Assembly: GCF_004803895.1 (NCBI RefSeq)
Contig: NZ_CP021978.1
Coordinates: 4,278,001 to 4,342,000, forward strand
Direction of reading: 5' to 3'
Origin: Streptomyces hawaiiensis
GTDB taxonomy: Bacteria; Actinomycetota; Actinomycetes; Streptomycetales; Streptomycetaceae
Length of the DNA stretch: 64,000 nucleotides
In this document: piece by piece, positions 49,541-58,154 of the stretch
Numbering within the stretch: position 1 is the stretch's first letter
Layout: every line of letters starts with the position of its first letter
The notes under the pieces: generated by a model
The model's database searches: none
Told to the model about the DNA's origin: nothing
The model's input: only the letters and a program-made list of their open reading frames with translations
Translations under genes and position numbers: made by a program

Positions 49541-50452
49541 CTACGCCGCGACGAGGTACGAGAAGACGGACTCGAGGGACTCGTCGGACGGCGAGACCGT
49601 GAGCAACCGGATGCCGTGGTCCCTGGCCACCCGCGGCAGCAGGGCCGTGAAGCGGCCGAAGTCGACGGCCTGGATGCGCAACGCGCCCTCGGCGAGGTCG
49701 ACCTCGATGCCGGCCGTCGACGGGTCGGCGATCAGCGCGGCCGCGAGGGCGCGGTCGTCGCTGGAACGCACCAGGTAGCGGTGCGGCCGGTCGGTCATCA
49801 GGCGGCGGATCTTGCGGAAGTCACCGCTGGCTGCGTGCCGGCCGGCGACGACGACCTCGATGTGCCAGGCGAGTTGCTCGACCTCTTCGAGGATGTGGGA
49901 CGAGAACAGGACCGTGCGGCCCTCGTCGCCCATGCGGCGCAGCAGGTCCATCAGCTGCATACGCTGGCGCGGGTCCATGCCGTTGAACGGCTCGTCCAGC
50001 AGCAGCAGCGACGGGTCGTGAACCAGCGCGGAGGCCATCTTCACGCGCTGGCGCATGCCCTTGGAGTACGTCTGGATCTTGCGGTCCTGTGCGTACTCCA
50101 TCTCGACCGTGGCCAGCGCCTTCTGGGCCGCCTTGGCGCCCAGGCCGTGCAGCTCGGCGTTGGCCAGGACGAACTCCTCACCCGTGAGGAAGTCGTACAT
50201 CGCCTCCCGCTCGGGCACGACGCCGATGTGCTTGTAGATCTGCTCGTTGCGCCACACGGCCTGGCCGTCGAGGGTGACCGTGCCGGTCGAGGGGGCCAGG
50301 AAGCCGCCCATCATGTTGATGAGGGTGGACTTGCCGGCGCCGTTGGGCCCCAGCAGGCCGGTGACTCCGGGGCCGATGGTCATGGTGATGTCGTTGACGG
50401 CGACCACGTTGCCGAACCAGCGGGAGACGTGGTCGATGGAGAGCGTGGTCAC
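49541..50452 (-). CDS. ABC transporter ATP-binding protein
   Basis: 303 residues. Walker A GPNGAGKST (about 35-43), the ABC signature as YSKGMRQRVKMA (LSGGQ equivalent SKGMR), Walker B LLLLDEPFNGMDP, and the switch histidine in LFSSHILEEVE. The first ~215 residues are the nucleotide-binding domain and the rest a DUF4162-like tail common in drug exporters. GTG start at 50452 overlaps the stop of the permease gene before it. Confidence 0.93.
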   Translation of the reverse strand: MTTLSIDHVSRWFGNVVAVNDITMTIGPGVTGLLGPNGAGKSTLINMMGGFLAPSTGTVTLDGQAVWRNEQIYKHIGVVPEREAMYDFLTGEEFVLANAELHGLGAKAAQKALATVEMEYAQDRKIQTYSKGMRQRVKMASALVHDPSLLLLDEPFNGMDPRQRMQLMDLLRRMGDEGRTVLFSSHILEEVEQLAWHIEVVVAGRHAASGDFRKIRRLMTDRPHRYLVRSSDDRALAAALIADPSTAGIEVDLAEGALRIQAVDFGRFTALLPRVARDHGIRLLTVSPSDESLESVFSYLVAA

Positions 50453-51366
50453 AGTCCCACCTTCTTGTAGCGGCGCATCAGGAGGCCATAGCTCGCCGCG
50501 ATCAGGCCCAGGGCGACGACGACGTAGACGACGCCCTCGCCGGTGCTCGGGCCCACCCCGCTGGGGGAGGCGGACGTCGCGCCCAGGAACGCGGACTGCA
50601 CACCGTCGATGATCGTGGTCGGCGAGAACAGCCCGATCCACGGCACGGCGTCGCTGCTGCCCTGGGCGTCGGCGATGGCCTGGAGGGTGGAGACCGCGCC
50701 GTAGGTGATGGTCAGCGCGGCGATCACGGCCGCGATGCCGAAGCCGCGGCGCGGGGTGAAGGACGCGATGACCAGGCCGATGCCGGCGAACAGCAGGGAG
50801 AGCAGTGCCACGGAGACGAGTCCCTGTGCGAATCCCTTGGTCTGATCGGCGAAGTCGAGCTTGGCCAGCAGCGCGCCCACGTAGAGCACGAGCAGGGGGC
50901 CGGCCGTGAGGATGAACAGCGCCGAGGCCAGCGCAGCGAACTTGGCGCGGACGTAGTCGGCGGTCTCGATGGGCCGCGAGAAGTACAGCGGCACGGTCTT
51001 GAAGCGCAGGTCGCGCGAGACGGACTGGGGTGCCTGCGAGGCGACGTACAGGCTGATGACCGCCTGCATGACGATCGCGTAGCGCGTGTAGTCCACGGGC
51101 AGGGCGTTGGCCTTGGTGGCGACCGCGACGGCGACCATGATGGCCGCGGGCACGCACATCACCACGAACAGCAGCATCGGCAGCACCTTGGACTTCACCG
51201 AGCGGCCGAGGCCGTAGGAGCCGCGCAGGGACTGCGAGTACAGGGAGCGGCGGGCGTAGGCGCGGCCGAGGCGCGGACCGTCGTAGCCGCGGTAGCCGAT
51301 GTTGTGGATGCGGGTCTGGTCACCCGGTGCCGGGGCGGATGTCCCCGTGGCGTGCTCAACCGCCAT
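50449..51366 (-). CDS. ABC-2 type transporter permease
   Basis: 305 residues. A long cytoplasmic N-terminus (IHNIGYRGYDGPRLGRAYARRSLYSQ) is followed by about six membrane helices (VLPMLLFVVMCVPAAIMVAVAVA, ALFILTAGPLLVLYVGALLA, GLVIASFTPRRGFGIAAVIAALTITYGA). The segment TVPLYFSRPIETADYVRAKF matches the coupling loop region. Its start overlaps the stop of the upstream ATPase by 11 nt; it ends 4 nt into the next ATPase gene, so translation is coupled. Confidence 0.9.
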   Translation of the reverse strand: MAVEHATGTSAPAPGDQTRIHNIGYRGYDGPRLGRAYARRSLYSQSLRGSYGLGRSVKSKVLPMLLFVVMCVPAAIMVAVAVATKANALPVDYTRYAIVMQAVISLYVASQAPQSVSRDLRFKTVPLYFSRPIETADYVRAKFAALASALFILTAGPLLVLYVGALLAKLDFADQTKGFAQGLVSVALLSLLFAGIGLVIASFTPRRGFGIAAVIAALTITYGAVSTLQAIADAQGSSDAVPWIGLFSPTTIIDGVQSAFLGATSASPSGVGPSTGEGVVYVVVALGLIAASYGLLMRRYKKVGL

Positions 51367-52330
51367 GGCCGACCGCCTCCTTCCGCTGCTCGCGCTCGTC
51401 GCTGGTGGTGAAGACCTCGGAGATGTGGTGCCGGCGCTGCTCCATGCGCACCAGGCCGAGTCCCAGGTCCGCGATCACGTCTCTGACCAGGTCGTACGTC
51501 TCCTCGCCCTGCGCGGTGAGCAGCAGGACATGGCCGGCGCCGGGCAGGCCGCTGCCGTCCTCGACGGTGACTCCGCGCGCGTGCAGCGCCTCACGGACCG
51601 CTCGGGTGCCGTCCGGGTGCGCGTCGGTGTCGGTGACCTCGATCGCGAGGGTCGTGGTGGTCTGCGTGAAGTCCGTGGTGGAGCTGGAGCGCAGGAGCTT
51701 GCCGCCGTCGATGACGACGACGTGGTCGCAGGTGCGCTCCAGTTCGCCCAGGAGGTGGGAGGTGACCAGGACCGAGATGCCGAAGTCGGTGTGGATCCGG
51801 CGGATCAGGCCGAGCATCTCGTCGCGGCCGACCGGGTCGAGGCCGTTGGTCGGCTCGTCCAGGAAGACCAGCTGGGGGTCGTGGACGAGGGCCTGCGCGA
51901 GCTTGACGCGCTGCTTCATGCCGGTCGAGTAGCCGCCGATGGGGCGGTAGCGCTCCTCGTACAGCCCGACGTGGCGCAGGGTGTCGGCCGTGCGCTCGCG
52001 CGCGGCCGTGGGCGGCAGGCCGGACATGCGCGCCATGTGGACGACGAACTCGGTGGCCGAGACGTCCGGCGGCAGGCAGTCGTGTTCGGGCATGTAGCCC
52101 ACCCGCTCGCGGATGGCGGCGCCCTTGGTGGCGACATCGAGACCGAGCACTTCGGCGCGGCCCTCGGTGGCGGGGGACAGACCCAGCAGGATCTTGATCA
52201 GTGTGGACTTGCCGGCTCCGTTGGCTCCGACGAGTCCGGTCACACCGGGTCCGACGTCCACGGAGAGCCGGTCAAGCGCGGTCACCCGGGGGAACCGCTT
52301 GCTCAGGCTTTCGGTCGCGATCACAGTCAC
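51356..52330 (-). CDS. ABC transporter ATP-binding protein
   Basis: 324 residues. Walker A GANGAGKST, signature YSTGMKQRVKLAQ, Walker B LVFLDEPTNGLDP and LVTSHLLGELE. The C-terminal 85 residues resemble the DUF4162 tail. First gene of an operon of two ATPase/permease pairs, a design seen for bacitracin- or lantibiotic-type exporters and for lipid or peptide export; nothing in the sequence fixes the substrate. Confidence 0.93.
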   Translation of the reverse strand: MTVIATESLSKRFPRVTALDRLSVDVGPGVTGLVGANGAGKSTLIKILLGLSPATEGRAEVLGLDVATKGAAIRERVGYMPEHDCLPPDVSATEFVVHMARMSGLPPTAARERTADTLRHVGLYEERYRPIGGYSTGMKQRVKLAQALVHDPQLVFLDEPTNGLDPVGRDEMLGLIRRIHTDFGISVLVTSHLLGELERTCDHVVVIDGGKLLRSSSTTDFTQTTTTLAIEVTDTDAHPDGTRAVREALHARGVTVEDGSGLPGAGHVLLLTAQGEETYDLVRDVIADLGLGLVRMEQRRHHISEVFTTSDEREQRKEAVGHGG

Positions 52331-52492
52331 CCTTCGAAGGTAGGGGCCGTGCGCGTGGCGGTCGTCACTCCGCAGAGCTGTCTTCGGATCAGCCCTGAGT
52401 ATTACGGGCCCCTAGGGGAGCTGGTTCTTGAGAGTTACCACGACCGGGAAGCTCCTATTGACGAAGTCTCTAACAACTGCCAGATTCGCCGG

Positions 52493-54250
52493 ATGACGTT
52501 GCTGACGGGCGCGCGGGAGCGCAGGGTGCGGACCGGCGAAGTCGAGCTGTGTGTGGCCGAGCTGGGTGATCCGGAGCGGCCGACGGTCGTCCTGGTGCAC
52601 GGCTACCCCGACAGCAAAGAAGTGTGGTCCGAGATCGCCGAGCGGCTCGCCGGACGCTTCCACGTCGTGGCGTACGACGTCCGCGGCCACGGCCGGTCGA
52701 CGGCGCCGCGGCCCCTGCGGGGCGGGTTCACCCTGGAGAAGCTGACGGACGACTTCCTGGCCGTCGCGGACGCGGTGAGCCCGGACGAGCCGGTGCACCT
52801 GGTCGGGCACGACTGGGGCTCGGTGCAGGCCTGGGAGTTCACCACCGTGAAGCGCACCGAGGGCCGCATCGCCTCCTTCACCTCGATGTCCGGGCCGTCC
52901 CTCGACCACTTCGGTCACTGGATCGGCCAGCGCGTGAAGCGGCCCACCCCGCGCCGGGTCGGCCAGCTTCTCGGGCAGGGCGCCCGGTCCTGGTACGTGT
53001 ACCTGCTGCACACGCCCGTGCTGCCCGAGCTTGCCTGGCGCGGCCCGCTCGGCAAGGGCTGGCCGCGGATGCTGGAGCGCGTCGAGAAGGTGCCCCGGGG
53101 CGACTACCCCACCTCGTCCCTGCCGTCGGACGCGGCCCGCGGGGCCTGGCTGTACCGGGACAACGTCCGGCCCCGGCTGCGCAGGCCACGCTCGGACGCG
53201 CACGCCCACGCGCCCGTGCAGATCATCACGCCCCTGGAGGACCGGTTCCTCTCGGAGCGGCTCCACGACGGACTGGAGCAGTGGGTTCCGCAGCTGACCC
53301 GCAGGACGGTCCAGGCGGGGCACTGGATGCCGCGCACCCGGCCGGATCAGCTGGCCGGGTGGATCGAGGAGTTCGTGACGTCCGTCGAGAACGGCCGGTC
53401 CCCGGTGGTGGCGAGCGGCGCGCACGCCGAGCGGTTCGGCGGGCAGCTCGTGCTGGTCACCGGGGCGGGCAGCGGCATCGGGCGGGCGACGGCGCTCGCG
53501 TTCGCCGAGGCCGGCGCGCGGGTGGTGGTCGTCGACCGGAACGCGGAGGCCGCGGCTCGCACCGCCGAGTCGTCCCGTCGGGCGGGCGCCACCGGGGCCT
53601 GGGCCGAGACGGCCGACGTCTCCGACGAGCAGTCCATGGAGAAGCTCGCCGAGAAGGTCACCACCGAGTACGGAGTGGTGGACATCCTCGTGAACAACGC
53701 CGGGATCGGGCTGTCCGGTTCCTTCTTCGACACCACGCCGGAGGACTGGAAGAACGTCCTCGACGTCAACCTCTGGGGAGTCATCCACGGCTGCCGGCTC
53801 TTCGGGAGGCGGATGGCCGAGCGCGGGCAGGGCGGCCACATCGTCAACGTGGCGTCGGCCGCGGCGTACCAGCCGTCCCGGGCGCTGCCCGCCTACAGCA
53901 CCTCCAAGGCGGCCGTGCTGATGCTCAGCGAGTGTCTGCGGGCGGAGCTGGCCGGGCGGGGGATCGGCGTGACGGCGGTCTGCCCCGGGTTCGTCAACAC
54001 GGCCATCACGTCGACGGCGCGTTTCGCCGGGGTCGACGCGCGGGAGGAGGAGCGGCTGCAAAAGCGCACCGCTCGGCTGTACGGGCTGCGCAACTACCCG
54101 CCGGAGAAGGTCGCCCGAGCGATCCTGCGGGCGGTGACGCGCAATGAGGCGGTGGTGCCGGTGACGCCGGAGGCGCGGGGTGCGCGCTGGCTGTCGCGGT
54201 GGGCTCCCGGGGCCCTGCGGGGCATCGCGCGGGTCAAGCCCCCCGTGTGA
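52493..54250 (+). CDS. Alpha/beta-hydrolase (epoxide hydrolase-like) fused to short-chain dehydrogenase, EphD-like
   Basis: 585 residues. The N-terminal half (about 1-300) is an alpha/beta hydrolase: oxyanion motif HGYPDSKEVW, nucleophile Asp in VGHDWGSVQAW, relay Asp in PLEDRF and His in QAGHWMPR. An Asp nucleophile points to an epoxide hydrolase. The C-terminal half (about 310-585) is a classical SDR: TGAGSGIG, NNAGIG, then Ser and Y-x3-K in ASAAAYQPSRALPAYSTSK. Mycobacterium tuberculosis EphD has the same fusion and length and acts on lipid epoxides. The window shows no mycolate genes, so the substrate differs. Confidence 0.88.
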   Translation: MTLLTGARERRVRTGEVELCVAELGDPERPTVVLVHGYPDSKEVWSEIAERLAGRFHVVAYDVRGHGRSTAPRPLRGGFTLEKLTDDFLAVADAVSPDEPVHLVGHDWGSVQAWEFTTVKRTEGRIASFTSMSGPSLDHFGHWIGQRVKRPTPRRVGQLLGQGARSWYVYLLHTPVLPELAWRGPLGKGWPRMLERVEKVPRGDYPTSSLPSDAARGAWLYRDNVRPRLRRPRSDAHAHAPVQIITPLEDRFLSERLHDGLEQWVPQLTRRTVQAGHWMPRTRPDQLAGWIEEFVTSVENGRSPVVASGAHAERFGGQLVLVTGAGSGIGRATALAFAEAGARVVVVDRNAEAAARTAESSRRAGATGAWAETADVSDEQSMEKLAEKVTTEYGVVDILVNNAGIGLSGSFFDTTPEDWKNVLDVNLWGVIHGCRLFGRRMAERGQGGHIVNVASAAAYQPSRALPAYSTSKAAVLMLSECLRAELAGRGIGVTAVCPGFVNTAITSTARFAGVDAREEERLQKRTARLYGLRNYPPEKVARAILRAVTRNEAVVPVTPEARGARWLSRWAPGALRGIARVKPPV

Positions 54251-54282
54251 CGGAGCGCCAAAACCCCTGCCGCGACGGCCAG

Positions 54283-54337
54283 TTGTCCACAGAGACGCCC
54301 ATTCACCCTGTGGATAACACCACTTGGTTGTGGATCA
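54283..54337. promoter_or_regulatory. Group of three DnaA boxes
   Basis: TTGTCCACA at 54283-54291 (perfect), TGTGGATAA at 54309-54317 (perfect, other strand) and TGTGGATCA at 54329-54337 (one mismatch), all in the 143-nt gap between the EphD-like gene and kptA. Confidence 0.65.
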
Positions 54338-54393
54338 AACCTGGCAAGCGAAACTCGATCGCGTGATTCACGTCTCTCCCGCACTCTGGTGGG

Positions 54394-54942
54394 ATGGACG
54401 AAAGACGCACCGTGAAGGTGTCGAAGTACCTGTCGAAGCATCTGCGCCACCAGCCGGAGCGGATCGGGCTCACCCTCGACGAGGCCGGCTGGGTGGAGAT
54501 CGACACCCTCATCGCCGCGGCCGCCGCGCACGGCTTCCGGTTCGCCCGCGACGAGCTGGACCAGGTCGTCGCCACCAACGACAAGCGGCGTTTCGCCGTC
54601 GAGGGCACTCGGATCCGCGCCAGTCAGGGCCACAGCGTGGAGGTCGATCTCGGGCTGGCGCCGGCCACCCCGCCCGCGTACCTCTACCACGGCACCGTCG
54701 CCCGCAATCTGGACGCGATCCGGGCCGAGGGACTCCGTCCGATGAACCGGCATGCCGTGCATCTCTCGCCCGACCGGGAGACGGCGACCCGTGTCGGAGC
54801 TCGCCGGGGGCGGCCGGTCGTGCTCGGAGTGGACGCGGCCGCCCTGCACGCCGACGGCCACGTCTTCCACGTCAGTGCGAACGGGGTGTGGCTCACCCAG
54901 GCCGTGCCGCCGCGCTATCTGCGCTTTGCCGGGCCGCGCTGA
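54394..54942 (+). CDS. kptA: RNA 2'-phosphotransferase, Tpt1/KptA family
   Basis: 182 residues. A winged-helix N-terminal lobe (SKYLSKHLRHQPERIGLTLDEAGWV) and a NAD-binding C-terminal lobe. The catalytic Arg-His-Arg-Arg set can be placed at LRHQP, IRASQGHS and the HLSPDRETATRVG segment; LYHGT marks the NAD pocket. KptA moves an internal 2'-phosphate from RNA to NAD. Bacteria lack the fungal tRNA splicing pathway that makes this substrate, so its natural role is unclear; some homologues ADP-ribosylate nucleic-acid ends. Three DnaA boxes lie just upstream. Confidence 0.93.
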   Translation: MDERRTVKVSKYLSKHLRHQPERIGLTLDEAGWVEIDTLIAAAAAHGFRFARDELDQVVATNDKRRFAVEGTRIRASQGHSVEVDLGLAPATPPAYLYHGTVARNLDAIRAEGLRPMNRHAVHLSPDRETATRVGARRGRPVVLGVDAAALHADGHVFHVSANGVWLTQAVPPRYLRFAGPR

Positions 54943-54974
54943 CCTGCTGGTGTGACCAGACGCGCACGGTGACT

Positions 54975-54990
54975 GGTTTCACGTGAAACA
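54975..54990. promoter_or_regulatory. parS: parS site
   Basis: GGTTTCACGTGAAACA, with a perfect 14-nt core GTTTCACGTGAAAC, between kptA and the LLM oxidoreductase gene. Confidence 0.82.
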
Positions 54991-55024
54991 CGGCCGACCG
55001 CCCGGTTCCCTTAGGCTCGTCGCC

Positions 55025-55927
55025 ATGAGTCTGCGCCTGAGCACCGTGATCCTCCCGTACCGCCGCTGGCACGAAGGCGGCCGCACGACCTGGACACGCG
55101 CCGAGCAGCTCGGCTTCCACACCGCGTACACCTACGACCACCTGTCCTGGCGCACCTTCCGGGACGGCCCGTGGTTCGGCGCCGTGCCGACCCTCACCGC
55201 CGCCGCGAGCGTCACCGACCGGCTGCGGCTGGGCACCCTGGTGACCTCCCCGAACTTCCGGCACCCCGTGACCCTGGCCAAGGAGCTGATCTCCCTCGAC
55301 GACATCTCCGGCGGACGGGTCACGCTGGGCATCGGCGCGGGCGGCTCCGGCTTCGACGCCACCGCGCTCGGCCAGGAACCGTGGACACCCCGCGAGCGCG
55401 CCGACCGCTTCGCCGAGTTCGTCCCGCTGCTCGACCGGCTGCTCAGCGAGGACGCCGTGTCGTACGAGGGTGACTTCTACTCCGCCCACGAGGCCCAGAA
55501 CATCCCAGGCTGTGTGCAGCGGCCCCGGCTGCCGTTCGCGGTGGCCGCGACCGGGCCGCGCGGGATGCGGCTCGCCGCACGGTTCGGACAGGCGTGGGTG
55601 ACCACCGGCGACCCCAAGCTGTACGAGAGCGGCACGCCTGAACAGTCGATTCAGGCCATTCGCGGGCAGGCGGAGAGGCTCGACGACATCTGCGCCGAGG
55701 TCGGCCGGAACATGACCGACCTCGACCGGGTCCTGCTCACCGGCTTCACGCCGGAGCGCGGCGGCCCGCTCCAGTCGCTGAACGCGTTCGTGGACTTCGC
55801 CGGGCGGCATGCGGAGCTGGGCTTCACGGAGATCGTGATCCACTGGCCGATCGCCGATTCACAGTTCGCGGCGGACGAGAAGATCTTCGAGCAGATCGCG
55901 ATGGAGGCGCCGGCGCAGCTGCGCTGA
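55025..55927 (+). CDS. LLM-class flavin-dependent oxidoreductase
   Basis: 300 residues of the luciferase-like TIM-barrel family. Landmarks: YTYDHLSWR near residue 38, LRLGTLVTSPNFRHPVTLAKELISLDDISGGRVTLGIGAG in the middle, and GFTEIVIHWP near the end. Many actinobacterial members use coenzyme F420 rather than FMN; the ISGGRVTLGIG segment fits both. The substrate is unknown. ATG 55025 is chosen over an upstream frame that begins inside the parS site. Confidence 0.88.
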   Translation: MSLRLSTVILPYRRWHEGGRTTWTRAEQLGFHTAYTYDHLSWRTFRDGPWFGAVPTLTAAASVTDRLRLGTLVTSPNFRHPVTLAKELISLDDISGGRVTLGIGAGGSGFDATALGQEPWTPRERADRFAEFVPLLDRLLSEDAVSYEGDFYSAHEAQNIPGCVQRPRLPFAVAATGPRGMRLAARFGQAWVTTGDPKLYESGTPEQSIQAIRGQAERLDDICAEVGRNMTDLDRVLLTGFTPERGGPLQSLNAFVDFAGRHAELGFTEIVIHWPIADSQFAADEKIFEQIAMEAPAQLR

Positions 55928-56096
55928 GCGCGGACGGATGCGCCGAGGAGCCTCGGGTGAAGGGCCCTACTGGGGGGGACCTGGCGAGAGACTGCTGGTG
56001 AGGGGCTCCTGCCGAGAGGCTCCTGGTGAAGGCGGTATCCACTCACCTGTGCGGAGCCCCGCACGCCCGTGCAGCCATGTGCGGGACAATGGCCGG

Positions 56097-56966
56097 GTGA
56101 CCTCAGCGACCCGACAGCCCGAGACCGCGGCCGAGACCCTCCCGCCGCGGCTGATCGCCACCGACCTCGACGGCACCCTGCTGCGCGACGACAAGTCGGT
56201 GTCCCCGCGTACGGTCGCCGCGCTGGCCGCCGCCGAGGAGGCGGGCATCGAGGTCTTCTTCGTCACCGGCCGCCCGGCCCGCTGGATGGACGTCGTCAGC
56301 GACCACGTGCACGGCCACGGCCTGGCCATCTGCGGCAATGGCGCCGCCGTGGTCGACCTGCACGGCGGCCCGGGCGCCCACCGGTTCGTGAAGGTACGGG
56401 AGCTGGCACGGGAGAACGCCCTGGACGCCGTACGGCTGCTGCGCGACGCGGCACCGGGGACGGTATACGCGGTGGAGCAGACGTACGGCTTCTACCAGGA
56501 GCCGGCGTACCCGAAGCTGCACATGGAGATACCGGACAGCCTCGCCCCGGCCGAGGAACTCCTGGGCCCGGACCACCCGGCCGCCGCGGAGCCGGTGCTG
56601 AAGATCCTCGCCTACCACCCCGAGATCGACCCCGACGCCTTCCTGACCCTGGCCCGCCTCGCCATCGGCGACCGCGCCGACGTCACCCGATCCAGCCCCA
56701 GCGCCCTGCTGGAGATCAGCGGCCCGGGAGTGTCCAAGGCCAGCACCCTCGCCCTGTGCTGCGCCGAACGCGGCATCTCGCACGAGCAGGTCGTCGCCTT
56801 CGGGGACATGCCCAACGACGTGGAGATGCTGACCTGGGCGGGCCGGTCGTACGCGATGGGCAACGCCCACCCGGACGTGATCGCCGCCGCCTCGGGGCAG
56901 ACGGTCGCCAACAACGAGGACGGGGTCGCGGTCGTGATCGAGCAGCTGCTCACGGAACTGCCGTAG
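56097..56966 (+). CDS. HAD-superfamily phosphatase, Cof type
   Basis: 289 residues. Motif I IATDLDGTLLRDDK, motif II FVTGRPARW, motif III Lys in GVSKASTLALCC, motif IV GDMPNDVEMLTWAG. A C2B cap lies between motifs II and III. Close relative of the serS-linked HAD gene at 47275, suggesting an old duplication. GTG start at 56097. Confidence 0.92.
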   Translation: MTSATRQPETAAETLPPRLIATDLDGTLLRDDKSVSPRTVAALAAAEEAGIEVFFVTGRPARWMDVVSDHVHGHGLAICGNGAAVVDLHGGPGAHRFVKVRELARENALDAVRLLRDAAPGTVYAVEQTYGFYQEPAYPKLHMEIPDSLAPAEELLGPDHPAAAEPVLKILAYHPEIDPDAFLTLARLAIGDRADVTRSSPSALLEISGPGVSKASTLALCCAERGISHEQVVAFGDMPNDVEMLTWAGRSYAMGNAHPDVIAAASGQTVANNEDGVAVVIEQLLTELP

Positions 56967-56985
56967 CCGATGGGGCCGGGGTGTC

Positions 56986-58053
56986 TCACAGGGACACCCC
57001 GCGCGCCGCCAGCCACGACACCGGGTCCACCGCCGAGCCCGACTCCGGTGTGACCCGGGTCTCGAAGTGCAGGTGAGGCCCGGTGGAGTTGCCCGTGGTG
57101 CCCGACTGCCCGATCCACTGGCCCGGGCTGACGTGCTCCCCCTGGTCGACCGCGAGGGAAGCGAGATGGGCGTACTGCGTGTAATACCCGCCCGCGTGCT
57201 TGAGCACGATCTCCATGCCGAAGGCACCGCCGCAGGACACCTTCACCACCCGGCCCGCGCCCACGGCCCGCACCGGCGTGCCGATCGGCACCGCGAAGTC
57301 CTGCCCGGTGTGCCGGTTCGACCACCGCTCACCGCCGCTGCCGTAGGACGCGGACAGCTCGTACGTCTCGACCGGCGCGACCCACTCGCCCTCGGTGAAC
57401 CCCGTCTCCGCCTGATCGAGCCGGACGGCTCCGCGACACGCGCCGGCGGAGACCGCGGCGTCCGCCTGCCCCTGGAGCTGCGAGCGGGCCGTCTCCAGCT
57501 TCTGCTCGATGTCCGCCTTCAGACCGGCGAGTTGGGCGTTGCGTTTCTCCAGCGCCTGCCACCGGTCCGCGGCCCTGGCCTCGTCCGCCGCGAGCCGGGC
57601 CTCGGCGCGCCGGTTCTTGGAGATCGCGTTGTTCACGGCGAGATCGGCCTGGGAGAAGGCGTGCTGACCTCGCATCAGGCCGTCGGGGCTGTCGGCGAGG
57701 ATCATGTGCGCGGCCACCGGCAGGCCACCGCTGCTGCGGTACTGGGCCCGCGCGATCCGGCCCAGGTCCTCGTGCAGGGCGGCGATGTGCCGCCGCTGCG
57801 CGTCCAGAAGTGCCTCCGCCCGCTGGGCTTCGGCCCGCTGCTCCTCGGCCTCCTTGCGGCCGGCCTCGTACTGCTGCGTCGCCACCGCGGCCTCCTCGTA
57901 CAGCCGCACCACCTCGGCGCTGAGGCCTGGGTCCGCGCCGGACCCGGTGCCGCTCCCGGGTTCCTTGTGCGCCGCCGTCGGCCGGGCCGCGAGCACGGCC
58001 AGCGTGCACAGCAGGACCGGAATCAGCAGCCGATGGCGGCGATATGAGCGCAT
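56986..58053 (-). CDS. Secreted M23-family peptidoglycan endopeptidase with coiled-coil domain
   Basis: 355 residues. A signal peptide (RRHRLLIPVLLCTLAVLAARPTAA) precedes an extended coiled coil (about 45-195, rich in Glu/Ala/Arg: EEAAVATQQYEAGRKEAEEQRAEAQRAEALL). The C-terminal M23 domain (about 230-350) has zinc motif NRHTGQDF and the second pair GPHLHFE, so the metallopeptidase is predicted active. The layout matches LytM/EnvC-type or NlpD-like hydrolases that cleave peptide cross-bridges. Coiled-coil members are often regulators that activate amidases. It converges on the HAD gene. Confidence 0.92.
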   Translation of the reverse strand: MRSYRRHRLLIPVLLCTLAVLAARPTAAHKEPGSGTGSGADPGLSAEVVRLYEEAAVATQQYEAGRKEAEEQRAEAQRAEALLDAQRRHIAALHEDLGRIARAQYRSSGGLPVAAHMILADSPDGLMRGQHAFSQADLAVNNAISKNRRAEARLAADEARAADRWQALEKRNAQLAGLKADIEQKLETARSQLQGQADAAVSAGACRGAVRLDQAETGFTEGEWVAPVETYELSASYGSGGERWSNRHTGQDFAVPIGTPVRAVGAGRVVKVSCGGAFGMEIVLKHAGGYYTQYAHLASLAVDQGEHVSPGQWIGQSGTTGNSTGPHLHFETRVTPESGSAVDPVSWLAARGVSL

Positions 58054-58154
58054 GTCAGCGATCGTCGCCCAACTCTGCCGACCCGGCCCTGTTCACGTCG
58101 TACGGCTGGGGGACCGGCTGCGCCGAACGGCCCAGTGCACGCCGCTCCCGACCC

